Part shown: in pieces, positions 1 to 10,235 of the stretch | How the letters are laid out: each line of letters begins with the position of its first letter | Numbering within the stretch: position 1 is the stretch's first letter | NCBI GenBank assembly: GCA_009760885.1 | Contig: CM019692.1 | Coordinates: 57,960,964 to 58,024,963 of the forward strand | DNA length: 64,000 nucleotides | Source of the DNA: Achatina immaculata | Taxonomy: Eukaryota > Mollusca > Gastropoda > Stylommatophora > Achatinidae | Direction of reading: 5' to 3' | The notes under the pieces: generated by a model | What the model was told of the DNA's origin: nothing | Seen by the model: the letters and a program-made list of their open reading frames with translations, nothing else | Database searches by the model: none | Made by a program: the position numbers and the translations under genes

Positions 1-559
1 GTGAAATACTTTTTATTCCATAACATAACAGTTCCTGATAAAGTTCCTTAGTCTAGAACAGAGCCTGATGCCTCAACATTGTTGTCTTTTAAAATTAAAA
101 AACTAGAAAAAAATATTTTCACACTTTCAGACAAATACAAATTAATACTTTGCTATCCTTTGTCAAAGATTTACATAAGCAGTCCATTTGGTATTTCACT
201 CCTTTATATTATACCTAGAGAAGTGGATCATGTAAAAAAATAGATTTCATTATTACTTATGTACACAAGCAAATAATCCAGTCAGGTTAGTTAGGTATCA
301 GTCTATGTATTAAATTATTTCAAAATTTCACATAGCGGTCAACAAAGTAAGCAACAAATAAGTTGCATTTAACAGAATAGTAGTTCCAGCCTGTGGTCCG
401 CAGATCTCAAGTTCATGTCACGTATCAGGTGGACTATGACCTTGTTATCAGTTTAGTGTTAGGTATCATCCACTGTATGCAAACAATTAAGGATTTGTGG
501 CATAGCAATATTACACATAAGCTGGTGATTGGCAACTTGTATGTAGTTGAAAAAGTGGT

Positions 560-965
560 CTTTGGATGTATCATCTAACAAGTCTGGCTCTTGTTTCTTC
601 CTCAAAAGATGCAGCACCCTTACAGAGTTGCTCTCTTCATGACTCAACCTTTTCATATGTTTTTTCCCACACCTGATGACTGATGGAAAAACTCTTGCAT
701 TGATACTTACAAACATCCTTGTGTCTCATCTTTGGTCTGCCATGTGGCTACCTACACTCCACAACATCAGGTACAAAGCCTATTTGGGATATGCTTGCCA
801 TCCATCCTTGCAGCATGCCCCAACCATCTTATTCTTCTACTGCTTAGTGCTGTCATCTTGGATGGAAGCGTAGCACATTGCAGAAAATCAGATTTGATTG
901 TTTTGCCTTGCCATTTGATGTTCAACATTCTGCAAAGGCAGCAAGATGAAAACTTAATTTATTTC
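560..965 (-). mobile_element. Degenerate 3' part of an L-E non-LTR retrotransposon
   Basis: Read on the - strand with several frameshifts, this gives the C-terminal region after a LINE reverse transcriptase: a LNIKWQ segment, then RRIRWLGHAARMDGKHIPN, then a Gly/Arg-rich stretch and a KDVCKYSMQEF-like segment. The same order occurs in the L-E copy at 57.5-58.9 kb. No open frame survives. The region 1-560 otherwise shows nothing I can identify. Confidence 0.6.
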
Positions 966-1559
966 TAAAGCCTTGAATACATTGCCCACATTTCAGATAC
1001 ATATAAAAGATTGCCAAGTACACACACATCTAATAAATCAAAGCTTTTCTTACTGGTATCAATCTTCTGTTGTTCCATGCACTTTTTCTTTGTTTATTTC
1101 CTCTCTGTGAGCCACAAGGGCTGCATTGTCTATAAATAGATTCTTCAGTTGTTTTTATCTTGTCTCTAAGCCACACAAAGTTAAAACAGTGAACCATCTA
1201 TCCACAAATACATTACCATTAACTTCTTTGAATGCTCAGTTTGTTGTTATGTAATATGATAAAAGTAGTATATTTATAGTATAAATGTAGTACAATTTCT
1301 TTTAAAGAGTGTGGTTATAATGGGAATGAAATAGTGAGCAGTCACTTCTTTTTTTTTTTTTTTAGAGGGTAAGTGGGTGTACAGGTGGATAGGATATTAT
1401 TTTTTGAGAACTGCGGTAGCTATGCCATTACAAGAGAGAGAGAAAAAAAGACTTACATAGATAGTTCATGACTTACATTTCATCTGAAAGTATTATGCGT
1501 TGTGGAAATATTTGTTAACAATTTAAGCTCATGGAAATAGTTTAGAAGAGATGCAAGAA
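966..1559. other. AT-rich stretch without recognised feature
   Basis: No open frame, splice-flanked coding segment or repeat family was recognised. It presumably lies in a TAB2-like intron. Confidence 0.4.
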
Positions 1560-2080
1560 TCCTGCTTGGACGCTGAGTTTCCTAGATGATCAAATAAAGA
1601 TTATACACTTGACCATCACAAGTCCTGCATCATCGAGACCTGTTGTATGCCGGATAAGTGATTTTGCTGGATTACTGATGGTTATGTTAGAATACACTTT
1701 AACCCAGCAGCTAACCACTTATCCTACCTTTAAAATACCCTGTAAGTCAGCACATGCAGGTTAATAAAGGAGAGAAGAGAAATTAAATGGAAATAAAATG
1801 AAATTTTAATGAAACATGGGTAAAATACAGGTAAAATACAGGTAAAGGTTACAAGTACATGTAGTTCTTTTTTTATGTCATAAACTGTAGATGAGCCAAT
1901 GCTGTATGAATCACACAAGTTTTGCACAGACATACCGATGTCAAGTTCTTTCAGAAGTTTTACTTTATCTGTCATGGACAGCATATGATGTCTGCACTTC
2001 ACATCACTAGAAACTCTGTGTGAGCCACGACCGGGGTCAAATGTCAGCAGGTTATAATAAAAAATAAAAATGCACAAAAG
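1560..2080 (-). mobile_element. Pogo/Tigger-like DNA transposon fragment
   Basis: On the - strand about 1866-2015 encodes a helix-turn-helix of the CENP-B/psq type: a HHMLSMTDKVKLLKELD segment then SIGSSTVYDIKKE. This is the N-terminal DNA-binding domain of pogo/Tigger transposases. The frame stops soon after and no DDE catalytic domain follows. The bases at 1620-1690 include an ATCACTTATCCGGC-like stretch (on the - strand) resembling Tigger terminal regions, so this may be an internally deleted copy. A lone host CENP-B-type domain is less likely because no further exon is seen. Confidence 0.5.
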
Positions 2081-2368
2081 ACAATTGAAAATGCCTTACT
2101 GGTGTTTGAAAATGCAACAGCTAGTGTCACCAAATGGTAGTGGAAAGTCAGAATGGTGACCTGGGAAACCTGAAATATCTCTCATGGAAATTAGCGCCAG
2201 ATTTGTGATGGTCAAATGACGTATTTAATCCATAGTAGATTTTGAATATGTGAAAATGCAAGATCTCTAATCAGGTCAAGTTGATGAGCATGTGGTAACT
2301 GTAGAGATGCTATGAACTGTTGTCTTGTGAAATTGAAACAAAATGACCATAGAAATATTATGTGTCAT

Positions 2369-2640
2369 GGCATTTTCATACCATAGAGGTGTGAAGTGTT
2401 AGTACTTTCACATTTTTAGGCCACTACAATATTTAAGGTAGGGATATCAGTACCTGTACTTGCTGCCTTTATTTTCCTAGGAATCCCCCATTTACCCATT
2501 TTTTTTTTTATGCTGGGTTGATCCTGCTGCCAGTCAGTCCAAAAAAAAAAAAATTCCTCCTTAGTGTGAAATCAAACCAGGGACATTCTGATCAACAAGT
2601 GAGTGCTCTAACCACAACATCACTGTGGCACTCAGTATTA
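2369..2640 (-). mobile_element. SINE-B copy
   Basis: On the - strand it begins with a tRNA-like head (A-box-like GTTGTGGTTAGAGCACTC, B-box-like CCTGGTTTGATTTC) and runs into a body matched by the copy at 25985-26285, including a stretch reading AGTGGCCTA on this strand. A poly(A)/poly(T) tract sits mid-element. It is diverged from the other copy. Confidence 0.65.
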
Positions 2641-2713
2641 ATGTTAATAATCAAAGGTGGGCCAACATCCTAGAGCCCCATCTTGTGTTTATTGTGAGTG
2701 ATGTTCATATTAC

Positions 2714-4095
2714 TGAAAGCTCATCATCATCATCATCAGGTGCCGTGCCGACTGGCGTTGGCTATTATGCTTCTCCAGAGTACCCAATCCTTCATGCAGG
2801 CCATCAGTTCAGTTAGTGATCTCCTCTCACACCATCCCGTCAGACTGTCCAGTATCATTTCTCTTGGTCTTCCTCTTGATCTTCTTCCTTCTATTTTTCC
2901 TGTTGTTATATTTTCAATGCCCCCTCTTCTCATTGCATGTCCTATGAAAGTACATTGTCTCTCTCTTATCTTTTTAACAAGGTTTTTTGTCTCTCCAACT
3001 CTTCCCATACATTCTTCATTAGTTATTTTTGCTGTCCAGGGGATTCGCAACATTCTTCTAATAAACCACATTTCTGCTGCTTCCAATGATTTTAGTGCAG
3101 ACTTGCCTATTGTCCATGATTCACTTCCATATAACAAGATAGGTTCAATATAGCATTTTAGGACTTGTTTTCTAACATTCATTGATAAAGATGTGTTAGC
3201 TAATATGTTTCTCATTCTCTGAAATGCAGTCTTTGCTTGGCCTATTCTGTTCCTTATTTCTGTTGTGCATTTCCCATCTGAAGTTATTACTGCTCCAAGG
3301 TATTTGAATTTCTGCACCTGCTTTAGAATGGTTCCGTTTAATTTAATACTGCATGCTGGTGGATTCTGTTTCTTAGATATAACCATAGTCTCTGTCTTTT
3401 TGATGTTCAAAGTAAAGCCTTTCTGTTCACTTTCTTTGGCGACTTTATCCAAGAGATTTTGCAGGTGTTGTTGGTTCTCAGCTATCAGTACTGTGTCGTC
3501 AGCATACCGAGGTTGTTAATATTGTATCCTCCAATTTTTATGCCTGGTTCTGTGATGATTGTTCTTAGAATATTCTCGCTGTAAAGTGGGCCGGCTAGCG
3601 TAGTGGTTAGAGCACTCGTCTAGCAACCAAATGGTCGAGGGTTCGAATCCCCAGCTGAGCGGGATTTTTTTTCCGACCAATACGGCCCTGAGGTCGACCC
3701 AGCCTCGTAAAATGGGTACCAGAGAAAATCTGGGAAGTAAAGGCAGCGAGGAAAGGAACTGGTCACCCTACCTCACACGCTGATGACCCAGCATAATGAG
3801 GTCTCTAACGCTTCACCCCCTACGGCATTTGAAATGCTATGGGACTATCTTTACTTTTTTTTTACAGAGAAAAAAAGGTCTGGAGATAGTACACATCCTT
3901 GTTGCACCCCTTGTTTTATAGGTTGATATTTTCCAATTCTATTTTCAACTTGAACTGCTGCTTCTTGGTGCCAGTATAGATGTTTTACAATCCTCTGGTC
4001 TTTGCCGTCTATATTGATGTCTTCAAGCATTTTAATAATTTCATTGTGTTTCACCTTGTCATATGCCTTGGTGTAATCAATGAAGCATACTGAAA
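2714..4095 (-). mobile_element. L-A non-LTR retrotransposon, 5'-truncated, split by a SINE
   Basis: Two - strand blocks are collinear in one reverse transcriptase. 3862-4095 gives CFIDYTKAYDKVKH and VQQGCVLSPDLFFS, and 2739-3588 gives YADDTVL, FKYLGAVITSDG, RQCTFIGHAMRRG and the C terminus. The 3' tail is (TGA)n at 2719-2738. A one-base deletion just before YADD shifts the frame, and SINE-C separates the blocks immediately after LFFS. The tail and C-terminal layout are typical of RTE/Jockey-superfamily elements of invertebrates. It is inactive. Confidence 0.85.
3589..3861 (+). mobile_element. SINE-C inserted in the L-A reverse transcriptase
   Basis: It has a tRNA-like head with A box TAGCGTAGTGGTTAGAG and B box GGTCGAGGGTTCGAATCC, then a body containing ATGGGTACCAGAGAAAATC shared with SINE-A, and a tail ending in a T run. 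Removing it rejoins the L-A coding sequence with no codons missing between LFFS and the next block, which fixes both ends to within a few bases. The head does not fold into a complete tRNA cloverleaf. Confidence 0.8.
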
Positions 4096-4353
4096 GCTGC
4101 ACACACAAAATGGTGAACTGTAATGTTGTCTCAATGGAAGTTTTCTTGGTTTTAGAAAGCCTTGACTTAAAATATAGTATCAGTTTTGTGGGTTTGTTGT
4201 ACATTTAATTGAAAATTATATCTGGAATCAACATGGCAACTAGATTATTTTGTATGTTGTAGGAACATATGCATTCTTAATTTTATTGAACAATGTATCT
4301 GCTTTATGAAACTAAGATGTGCAGAATGTCAGAATCTATTGGTTGCAGACAGA

Positions 4354-4385
<32 letters not shown>

Positions 4386-4435
4386 CCATATCTCCAATAT
4401 GCCTTAATGGCATGGAGGCATGGAAACGAGAATTT
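4354..4435 (+). mobile_element. (AT)n followed by SINE-A 3' fragment
   Basis: An (AT) run at 4354-4381 abuts a piece containing CAATATGCCTTAATGGCATG, the 3' region of SINE-A (compare 9890-9957). Only the end of the SINE is present. Confidence 0.6.
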
Positions 4436-4559
4436 TATATATCATATTACATTTTCAAACATTGTCTATAACTTCCTTAAGAAAAATTCTGCATAGGATA
4501 GTTCAGTCTAGCTCCAGTTGAATCTCATTTTACTGGTAACTGCAGGAGGTCTGTGCATA

Positions 4560-4830
4560 GTGGTCTTTATTTCACATCCTTCTTGTGTCTCCTTGAAAGT
4601 GTGAGCAGATGCTCTTCATGGCTGGTGCGGTGAAGGTGTTGAGGCACACCATCATGTTGGAGTGGGGGCTGGCTTTGGTGACTATTCTTTTTTTTAGTCC
4701 CTGAATGAAGCTACAAACCAGGGAAATGTGCAGTACTTCTTTAGCAGGCTCCATCACCATGGGAACTGTGGTGATCCCTGCCCCTTTATTTAGGCCAGGT
4801 CTGTTACTGGGGGCACAGATGAATATTTGA
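4560..4830. repeat. Dispersed repeat X, copy 1
   Basis: It shares blocks such as CTTCTTTAGCAGGCTCCATC and ACCATGGGAAC with 44080-44390 and 55330-55520 in the same order and strand. No coding capacity is seen. The family is old, with roughly a quarter of positions differing by eye. Confidence 0.6.
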
Positions 4831-4859
4831 AACAGTTTTGGTTAGCTCTGGTTCACGGT

Positions 4860-5195
4860 TCCTGATTCTAGCATATCAGCTTTGGTTCACCCACCCACCC
4901 TGATGCTAGCATATCAGCTTTGGTTCACCTACCCACCCTGATGGTAGCATATCAGCTATGGTTCACCTACACATCCTGATTCTAGCATATCAGCTTTGGT
5001 TCACCTACCAACCCTTATGCTAGCATATCAGCTTTGGTTCATCTACCCACCCTGATGGTAGCATATCAGCTTTGGTTCATCTACCTGCCCTGATTCTGGC
5101 ATATCAGCTTTGGTCCACCTACCCACCCTGATGCTAGCATATCAGCTTTGGTTCACCCACCCACCCTGATGCTGGCATATCAGCTTTAGGTCACT
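4860..5195. repeat. 38-39 bp minisatellite, about 8-9 copies
   Basis: The unit contains GCATATCAGCTTTGGTTCAC and ACCCACCCTGATG, with point differences between copies. A single unit-like sequence (GGTAGCATATCAGCTAT) stands alone at 14624-14645, so the array appears to have expanded from part of a dispersed repeat. Confidence 0.85.
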
Positions 5196-5214
5196 GACTG
5201 CATATCAGATAGCA

Positions 5215-5787
5215 TCCTCACCCATTGCCATTTCTCATCTTTACACTTTAAGACCAAGGACCATCCTGGACAATGATGACTTTGCAAGTTTTACCCTTTC
5301 CAGTAAAGTTTCACCCTTTCCAATTTCACATTTCATAAGAACCTAGAAAAAGGTTTCAAACTATTCCAACATCAGGCTCCAGATCTAGCATGAACAAATG
5401 CTTGAATGTAGAAATAAAAATATGAAATTGGAAAGAGTAAAACTTGGAAAGTCACCATGTAACAGGATGAGAGTAAAAGCCTTGGTCTTGAAATGTAAAG
5501 ATAAGAATTGAAGAAAATTAAGTATAGAAACCACTTTGTGGTTACCAGTAAATTGGGATTTAATTACCAGCAGAGGTAGATCGAACAGTTACACAGACAC
5601 AGGAGTGTATAAAATGGCCTGTTACCAAGCTGAGGATAAAACTTTTAACATTTACTAGTAAAATACATTTTTAATTAGGCTGAACATAGGAGATAGAGTG
5701 CTTGAGAAGCTATAGTGTTTTGTGACTCCCCTGAGAACAGAAGAATCTAACTAGCTTTGTGTGTGGCTATTCTTTACTTATTGCCAG
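5215..5787. other. Intronic sequence upstream of the coiled-coil exon
   Basis: A motif of about 20 bases (TTTCACCCTTTCC and its complement) occurs in both orientations at 5285-5330 and 5425-5450, suggesting a weak foldback. Otherwise nothing is recognised. Confidence 0.3.
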
Positions 5788-6009
5788 TTGATATTCATGC
5801 TGCCATGCGGTGAACACTTCGATGTGGAACAACTTGTGCACGTTCTTCGTTTTATTCTAGCTTTAGTGCAGCATCAGAAAAGTCAGGTGCAGAAACTTCG
5901 GGAAGAGGCAAACCAGCACAGGGTCATTCTGAACAGTCTGCGCTCAGATGTGTCCTTGATGGAGAAGAACATGATAGAGGCTAGCCATGTCAGCAGCAGC
6001 TTTCCGTCT
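5788..6009 (+). CDS. TAB2: TAB2/TAB3 homologue, exon encoding coiled coil (partial gene)
   Basis: TAB2 and TAB3 are cytoplasmic adaptors that bind K63-linked ubiquitin chains and activate the kinase TAK1 in NF-kB and MAPK signalling. This 74-codon exon starts after a TTGCCAG acceptor in phase 0 and ends in phase 0 at a GTGAGT donor. The product has heptad-like spacing through VQHQKSQVQKLREEANQ, matching the coiled coil that precedes the zinc finger in vertebrate TAB2/3. The call rests mainly on the downstream NZF exon, with which phase and domain order agree. The CUE domain and long low-complexity middle are absent and must lie left of the window. The 5' boundary is inferred from the acceptor and could differ by some codons. 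Vertebrates have two paralogues, so TAB2 here stands for the TAB2/3 family. Confidence 0.8.
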
Positions 6010-6928
6010 GTGAGTAGATTCCATGATTTGAAGATTTTATGTTTAGTGATGATGGCGTTGATGAAAACTGATAGATTTTTTTTCCCCCCAACATTTTTGC
6101 TCCTAATTTGAACAGATTTGGTTCTCTCTCTCTCTCTCTCTGTCTCTTTTATTTTGTTGAGATCAGTCTTGATCTTGGTGCTATAATTACTAATGAATTA
6201 AATTATTTTCTCCATACCTTCTGGGTCAGTCTCTACTTTCAGCCATAGACCCCTCTTCTGTTATATGGCCCAGAGGTTACTTTCTTGTTCCAGTTTCAGT
6301 GTTTTGGAGAACAGCTGATTTTTGTCTGTATGCAGGAAACCTTTTATGAAGAGCATAACAATTAATCGACTTTTTGGATCGTTAGAGACGGATGCACACA
6401 TGCACGTGCACAACACACACAAACACACCCCCCCCAAATGTTTTTTGTCATTAAACTCTATAATTTGCTGGCCTTATGTAAACCTTCAGTTTATTTCAAT
6501 AATACAAAATTTAATGCTTTATTATTCTTCCCCATGCTGAGTATTGTTCTTGTACTATTTTCCACTATTTTTTATATTATATAGCCTGCTTTATAATTCA
6601 CAAACATGAACCATTATAAAATAGAAGACCAGTTTTGGTTTACACCGCTAATGACATTCTCAGCTTTTTTTTTAAGTAATAAACTTCATATGGTTGTGTG
6701 AAATGGAATTCTTAGATTGGAATTTAATATTTTATACTATAAAATGAAACTAATAAAAAAAATTATTTCCCACTCAGACGTATACAGTGTTTGTATATTC
6801 AGACTTTACAGCACTTATTTGCCTTATATATTGAAGTGGTGTTTAATGTTTAAATGGGATAAGGGAATGTACAATGGGCTGTATGTGGACCATGGACCCC
6901 ATATTGTGAGTTTATTCTCTTCTCTCAG

Positions 6929-7025
6929 ATTCAAGATATTTCTGGGCTCTGTGAAAGCAATAGACGACTTCAGACAGATATACAGTTGATGATGAATGAG
7001 ATAGATATGTACAAAAGTGGCCAGA
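6929..7025 (+). CDS. TAB2: TAB2/TAB3 homologue, second exon in window (end of coiled coil)
   Basis: The acceptor is a pyrimidine-rich stretch ending CTCTCAG and the donor is GTAAGT. The exon enters in phase 0 and leaves in phase 1. The product includes NRRLQTDIQLMMNEIDMYK, which corresponds to the conserved NRQLQ-D-(x)-EID segment closing the TAB2/3 coiled coil. It follows the previous exon after a 919-bp intron containing (CT)n and no recognised mobile element. Confidence 0.85.
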
Positions 7026-7304
7026 GTAAGTATCTATTTGTGTCTTTATTGATGTTGATGTTAAATAAGAAAGAGCCAATTGGTTGCAGCAGTGTCAGTG
7101 TTATGCAGGAACAAGACATGATTTTTGGATTTTGTTTATTTCAGCATTTTTTTTTTGGACACATAAGAAGCTTTTGCAGTGATATCTGCTCTTGTGTTCT
7201 TGTATATACCTGCCCTTACAGTAGCAGACTGATTGCCGATTTCTTGTTTACATCTCTCAGTTTATCTTTACAATTCCCAATGCATATTGTGAATGAACTA
7301 TTAG

Positions 7305-7703
7305 ATCTTCTTCTTCGTTCGCTTCTACCACCAAGACCACTCGTGGTCCTCCTGAATCTGCTCCTGTGGTCCTTGATAGGTCCCATGGTCCCCGAATGGA
7401 CCACACAAGATCCACGAGAGGTCCACAAGAGGTTCAGAGTATTGCAGGGCTTGACCCTGTAATCTTGGTAGGTCTCAAAAGCGGGAATGCGTGACACCAT
7501 GGTTTTCATTGCACCAGTTTAATCTAGAGTTGTACTTTCTCACTGGAAAACCCCAGTGTGTTTTGGGATACATGTGTATCCCTGCCGGGTGAGAGGTGGT
7601 TACCCATTCAGTCAAGTGTTGGACTTTCTCACTGGAAAACCTCAGCATGATTAGGATACGCATACATCCCCACTGGGTGGGAGGTGGTTGCCCATCTAGA
7701 CTG
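7305..7703. repeat. Unidentified repeat and an 89-bp tandem pair
   Basis: 7529-7617 and 7618-7703 are two head-to-tail copies, both beginning with GTTG-ACTTTCTCACTGGAAAAC and ending with GGTGG-T-CCCAT. The preceding 7305-7470 is rich in GGTCC/GGACC palindromic motifs and is unlike its AT-rich surroundings. The origin is unknown. Confidence 0.6.
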
Positions 7704-7709
7704 AACTAC

Positions 7710-8370
7710 TAGATGATAAAGCCGTGATGATTTGATTATATGGATACTCACAACAGGCATTAAGTTTCTGTGCTTCTCCGCAGAGTTTTATTGTTATAAT
7801 AAAGGTAGGGTTTGTTCATTCCATTTTATCAGAGATGAAATAAAACTCTTCGTATGATTCATGGTTAAAATAAGTACCAGGAGGTTATTCTTATTTACTG
7901 ATGTATTTTTCTTTGAATTCTTTCTGTATTCTTCCTTTTTACTTTACAGCTGATGTATATTTTGCTTTTGGCTCATGCTTCTCTCCACGCTGTGGTGTCA
8001 TTTGTTCCACAGCTTCATATTATAGCTTTTAAGCAGCACATTAAAAGTGAATTGGTTTTCATTCAGTGAAGAGTTCTTCTTTACTTCATATTGGTTTTTT
8101 TTTTTGTTTTTTCTTTTTTTTTTGTTGAAGTTTTCTTATCATCAATCAGAAGTTCTAGATGGTCAGTGAGATGTGAAATTTTTATTAGATTGTATATGTA
8201 TAACAAGAGAATTGTGGATATATATTGGCAAAGTTGGATCATAACTGTGATCTCTACTGCAACAACACTTGTTTTACAAGTGAAAATGACTATGCCCATT
8301 CTCCTTGTAAGAGAGAAATAACACATAACAGTATTCTAAATGGCTTGTAAGACTAAAAAATTGTTTATAG
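7710..8370. other. Intronic sequence without recognised feature
   Basis: AT-rich with T runs. No homology to a known family was recognised. Confidence 0.3.
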
Positions 8371-8546
8371 TCCATCCATCCATCCATCCATCCATCCATC
8401 CATCCATCCATCCATCCATCCATCCATCCATCCATCCATCCATCCATCCATCCATCCATCCATCCATCCATCCATCCATCCATCCATCCATCCATCCATC
8501 CGTCCGTCCGTCCATCCGTCCGTCCGTCCATCCATCCATCCATCCA
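8371..8546 (-). repeat. (TGGA)n array, 44 tetramers
   Basis: 176 bases of perfect TCCA units, with TCCG variants clustered near the right end. On the - strand it directly continues the 3' end of the L-G LINE fragment at 8547-8705, so it looks like an expanded retrotransposon tail rather than an independent microsatellite. All the repetitive reading frames across it are meaningless. Confidence 0.95.
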
Positions 8547-8705
8547 GTAGCCCTGTAGCGTCTTGCAGGGCAACAACAAATTCTTTCCACCTCTCATGGT
8601 CCATGGCCAGATTATTGTACCCCAGCTGTGCTGCATGCTACTCATTTCCGCTTTTACACTGCCAGGTAGCCTTGTGAGTATGGATAACACACAACTTTTG
8701 TCATT
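8547..8705 (-). mobile_element. 3' end of an L-G non-LTR element
   Basis: On the - strand it gives the terminal segment of a LINE ORF2 type ([16 protein letters not shown]) running straight into the TGGA tail. It is only about 160 bases and severely 5' truncated. Confidence 0.55.
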
Positions 8706-9270
8706 CCATTCATTCATTCCTTTGCATGTCCCTTGCGGAACTTTGCCTCCCAAACAGCACTCCTGTAGGCCTCTCGGTTGTGAGCAAGATGGCCTGCTGC
8801 TGCTGCTGCATCCATTTCCAGATCATCAACGATGTCTTGCAGCCATCTTCGTTTCGGTCTTCCTCTCTTTCTTTTTCCCATTATGTATCCTTCCAATACG
8901 GTCTTCTCCAAATTATCATGACGTTTAATGTGGCCAAAATATTTAAGTTTTCTCTCTTTAATCCTCTTTACTAGCCAGCCTTCTTCAATATTAAGCTCTT
9001 GCAGTATAGATATATTTGTTCTTTTTTGTGTCCACGATATTTGGAGAACTCTTCTATAGCATTTACATTCAAAGGCATAGTTTAATTTACAGTACAATCC
9101 AATGTTTCTAAGATTAATAAAAGCTGTTCTTGCTTTATTTATTCTACTCTTTATGTCTTTATTTGTTTCTCCATCCGGTGTTAATATGCTACCAAGTTAT
9201 GTGAAGATACATGTTTCTGTTAGGCTTTGGTCCTTAATTTTAATTGCTGCTTGGTTTTTTTATATTTACT
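8706..9270 (-). mobile_element. L-C non-LTR retrotransposon, 3' end
   Basis: On the - strand 8714-9097 is an open C-terminal LINE segment: CYRRVLQISWTQKRTN, a LKYFGHIKRHDNLEKTVLEG block, [20 protein letters not shown] and a terminal [20 protein letters not shown], then a (GAATGAAT) tail. It matches the larger L-C copy at 44401-46335 nearly base for base over 350 bp. Beyond 9100 the match passes, through a deletion, to an upstream part of the same kind of ORF. Confidence 0.85.
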
Positions 9271-9284
9271 TTGGTTATTTCTGA

Positions 9285-9470
9285 CTACTTTTAAATGAAT
9301 TTTTTTTAGATACTTTAATTACCCTTTTCCATTCTGTGGGAATTGTAGTTTCACAGATTTCTTTGAACAATGGCAGCAGCAGTTCTGCTGCTAGTTCTGT
9401 GCCTGTTTTGAAAAGTTTTGCACTGAAGTTGTCCTGCCCTGAAGGTATGGGATCAACTCTTACCACTAAC
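9285..9470 (-). mobile_element. L-D non-LTR fragment (N-terminal part of reverse transcriptase)
   Basis: The - strand frame gives DNFSAKLFKTGTELAAELL, then LFKEICETTIPTEWKR, the region in front of RT block 1 in LINEs. It is a short isolated piece. Confidence 0.6.
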
Positions 9471-9477
9471 TATTCAG

Positions 9478-9665
9478 TCTGTCCACTTGCGTGAAAATGA
9501 ACTAAGTATATTATAAGAGAAGTGACGACTGCGGTAACACTAGCTCTAGTAACAAAGTTAGATAGAGATGTATGGTTTACAAAAATATAGAAAAAATGAG
9601 GAAAGTGGGCAGAAACAAGAATGGCAGTAAGAAAGATAAGCACATATAAGTGAAGAACATACAAC
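9478..9665 (-). mobile_element. Penelope-like element terminal segment (left arm of inverted pair)
   Basis: On the - strand it reads AATATTGGACTGTTGTATG at the left edge and continues through a pyrimidine-rich segment, matching 63400-63560. Its complement recurs at 10050-10235, making an inverted pair around a SINE. Hammerhead-like bases seen in the 63.5-kb copy are mutated here. Confidence 0.6.
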
Positions 9666-9694
9666 AGTCCAATATTTTAGCAAAAGCTTTTTTT

Positions 9695-9957
9695 CAGTTT
9701 ACTATTCCGGTGGTACTGGGTTCAAGTCTCAGCAGTGGGGTTTTTTTCTGGTACTCACCAAAAAGGCCCCGGGGTCCACCCAGTCTCTAAAAATGGGTAC
9801 CAGAGAAATCTGGGAAGGTGAAGTAGCCAGGCGTGATACTGACCACATCACACTTTCATGTACCAAAGGTCATGGAAAATATGGGCCTAACACTGTATTC
9901 CCCAATATGCCTTAATGCCTTGGAAATGGGAATTTTACCTTTACCTTTTTTTCAAGG
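9695..9957 (+). mobile_element. SINE-A copy
   Basis: It contains the tRNA-like B box (GGTACTGGGTTCAAGTCTC), the core ATGGGTACCAGAGAAATC, and the 3' region GGGCCTAACACTGTATTCCC and ATGCCTTAATG, and it ends at ACCTTTACC. The A-box half is truncated. The best copies to compare are 36625-36890 (-) and 43725-43905 (+). Confidence 0.85.
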
Positions 9958-10049
9958 ATCACATACAGAAACAACACAACAAATAAAAAAACACAATAGA
10001 TGAAAAATTAAACACTTAGCTTTTTGGTCTTCTTCTTGTGAGAAAGACA

Positions 10050-10235
10050 GGTACGAAATGCCCCATGATATGTGTCCTTCTTTCTGCCTTTCTTATTTCT
10101 GCTGACTTTCCTCACCCTTTATATCTTTTTGTAAAACTGAACCATACATCACAATCTATATTTATAAGCATGCTATGTATGGTACAGCGCCTTAGATTAC
10201 ATTTCACACATAGCTGCCACTGGATAAAGGACAAA
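10050..10235 (+). mobile_element. Penelope-like terminal segment (right arm of inverted pair)
   Basis: It shares TTTCTTATTTCTGC, ACTTTCCTCA and AACCATACATC blocks with the complement of 9478-9665. The two arms are about 390 bases apart and face opposite ways, as with the clearer Penelope-like insertion at 57.7-58.6 kb. Confidence 0.55.

Noticed and set aside
3600..3660. tRNA gene
   Set aside because: Good A and B boxes, but no cloverleaf (acceptor and anticodon stems do not pair), and it continues into a SINE body. The same applies to the other SINE heads.
8274..8753. Repeat-rich secreted or structural protein (WMDG repeats)
   Set aside because: A translation of the TGGA microsatellite only; it occurs in several frames on both strands.
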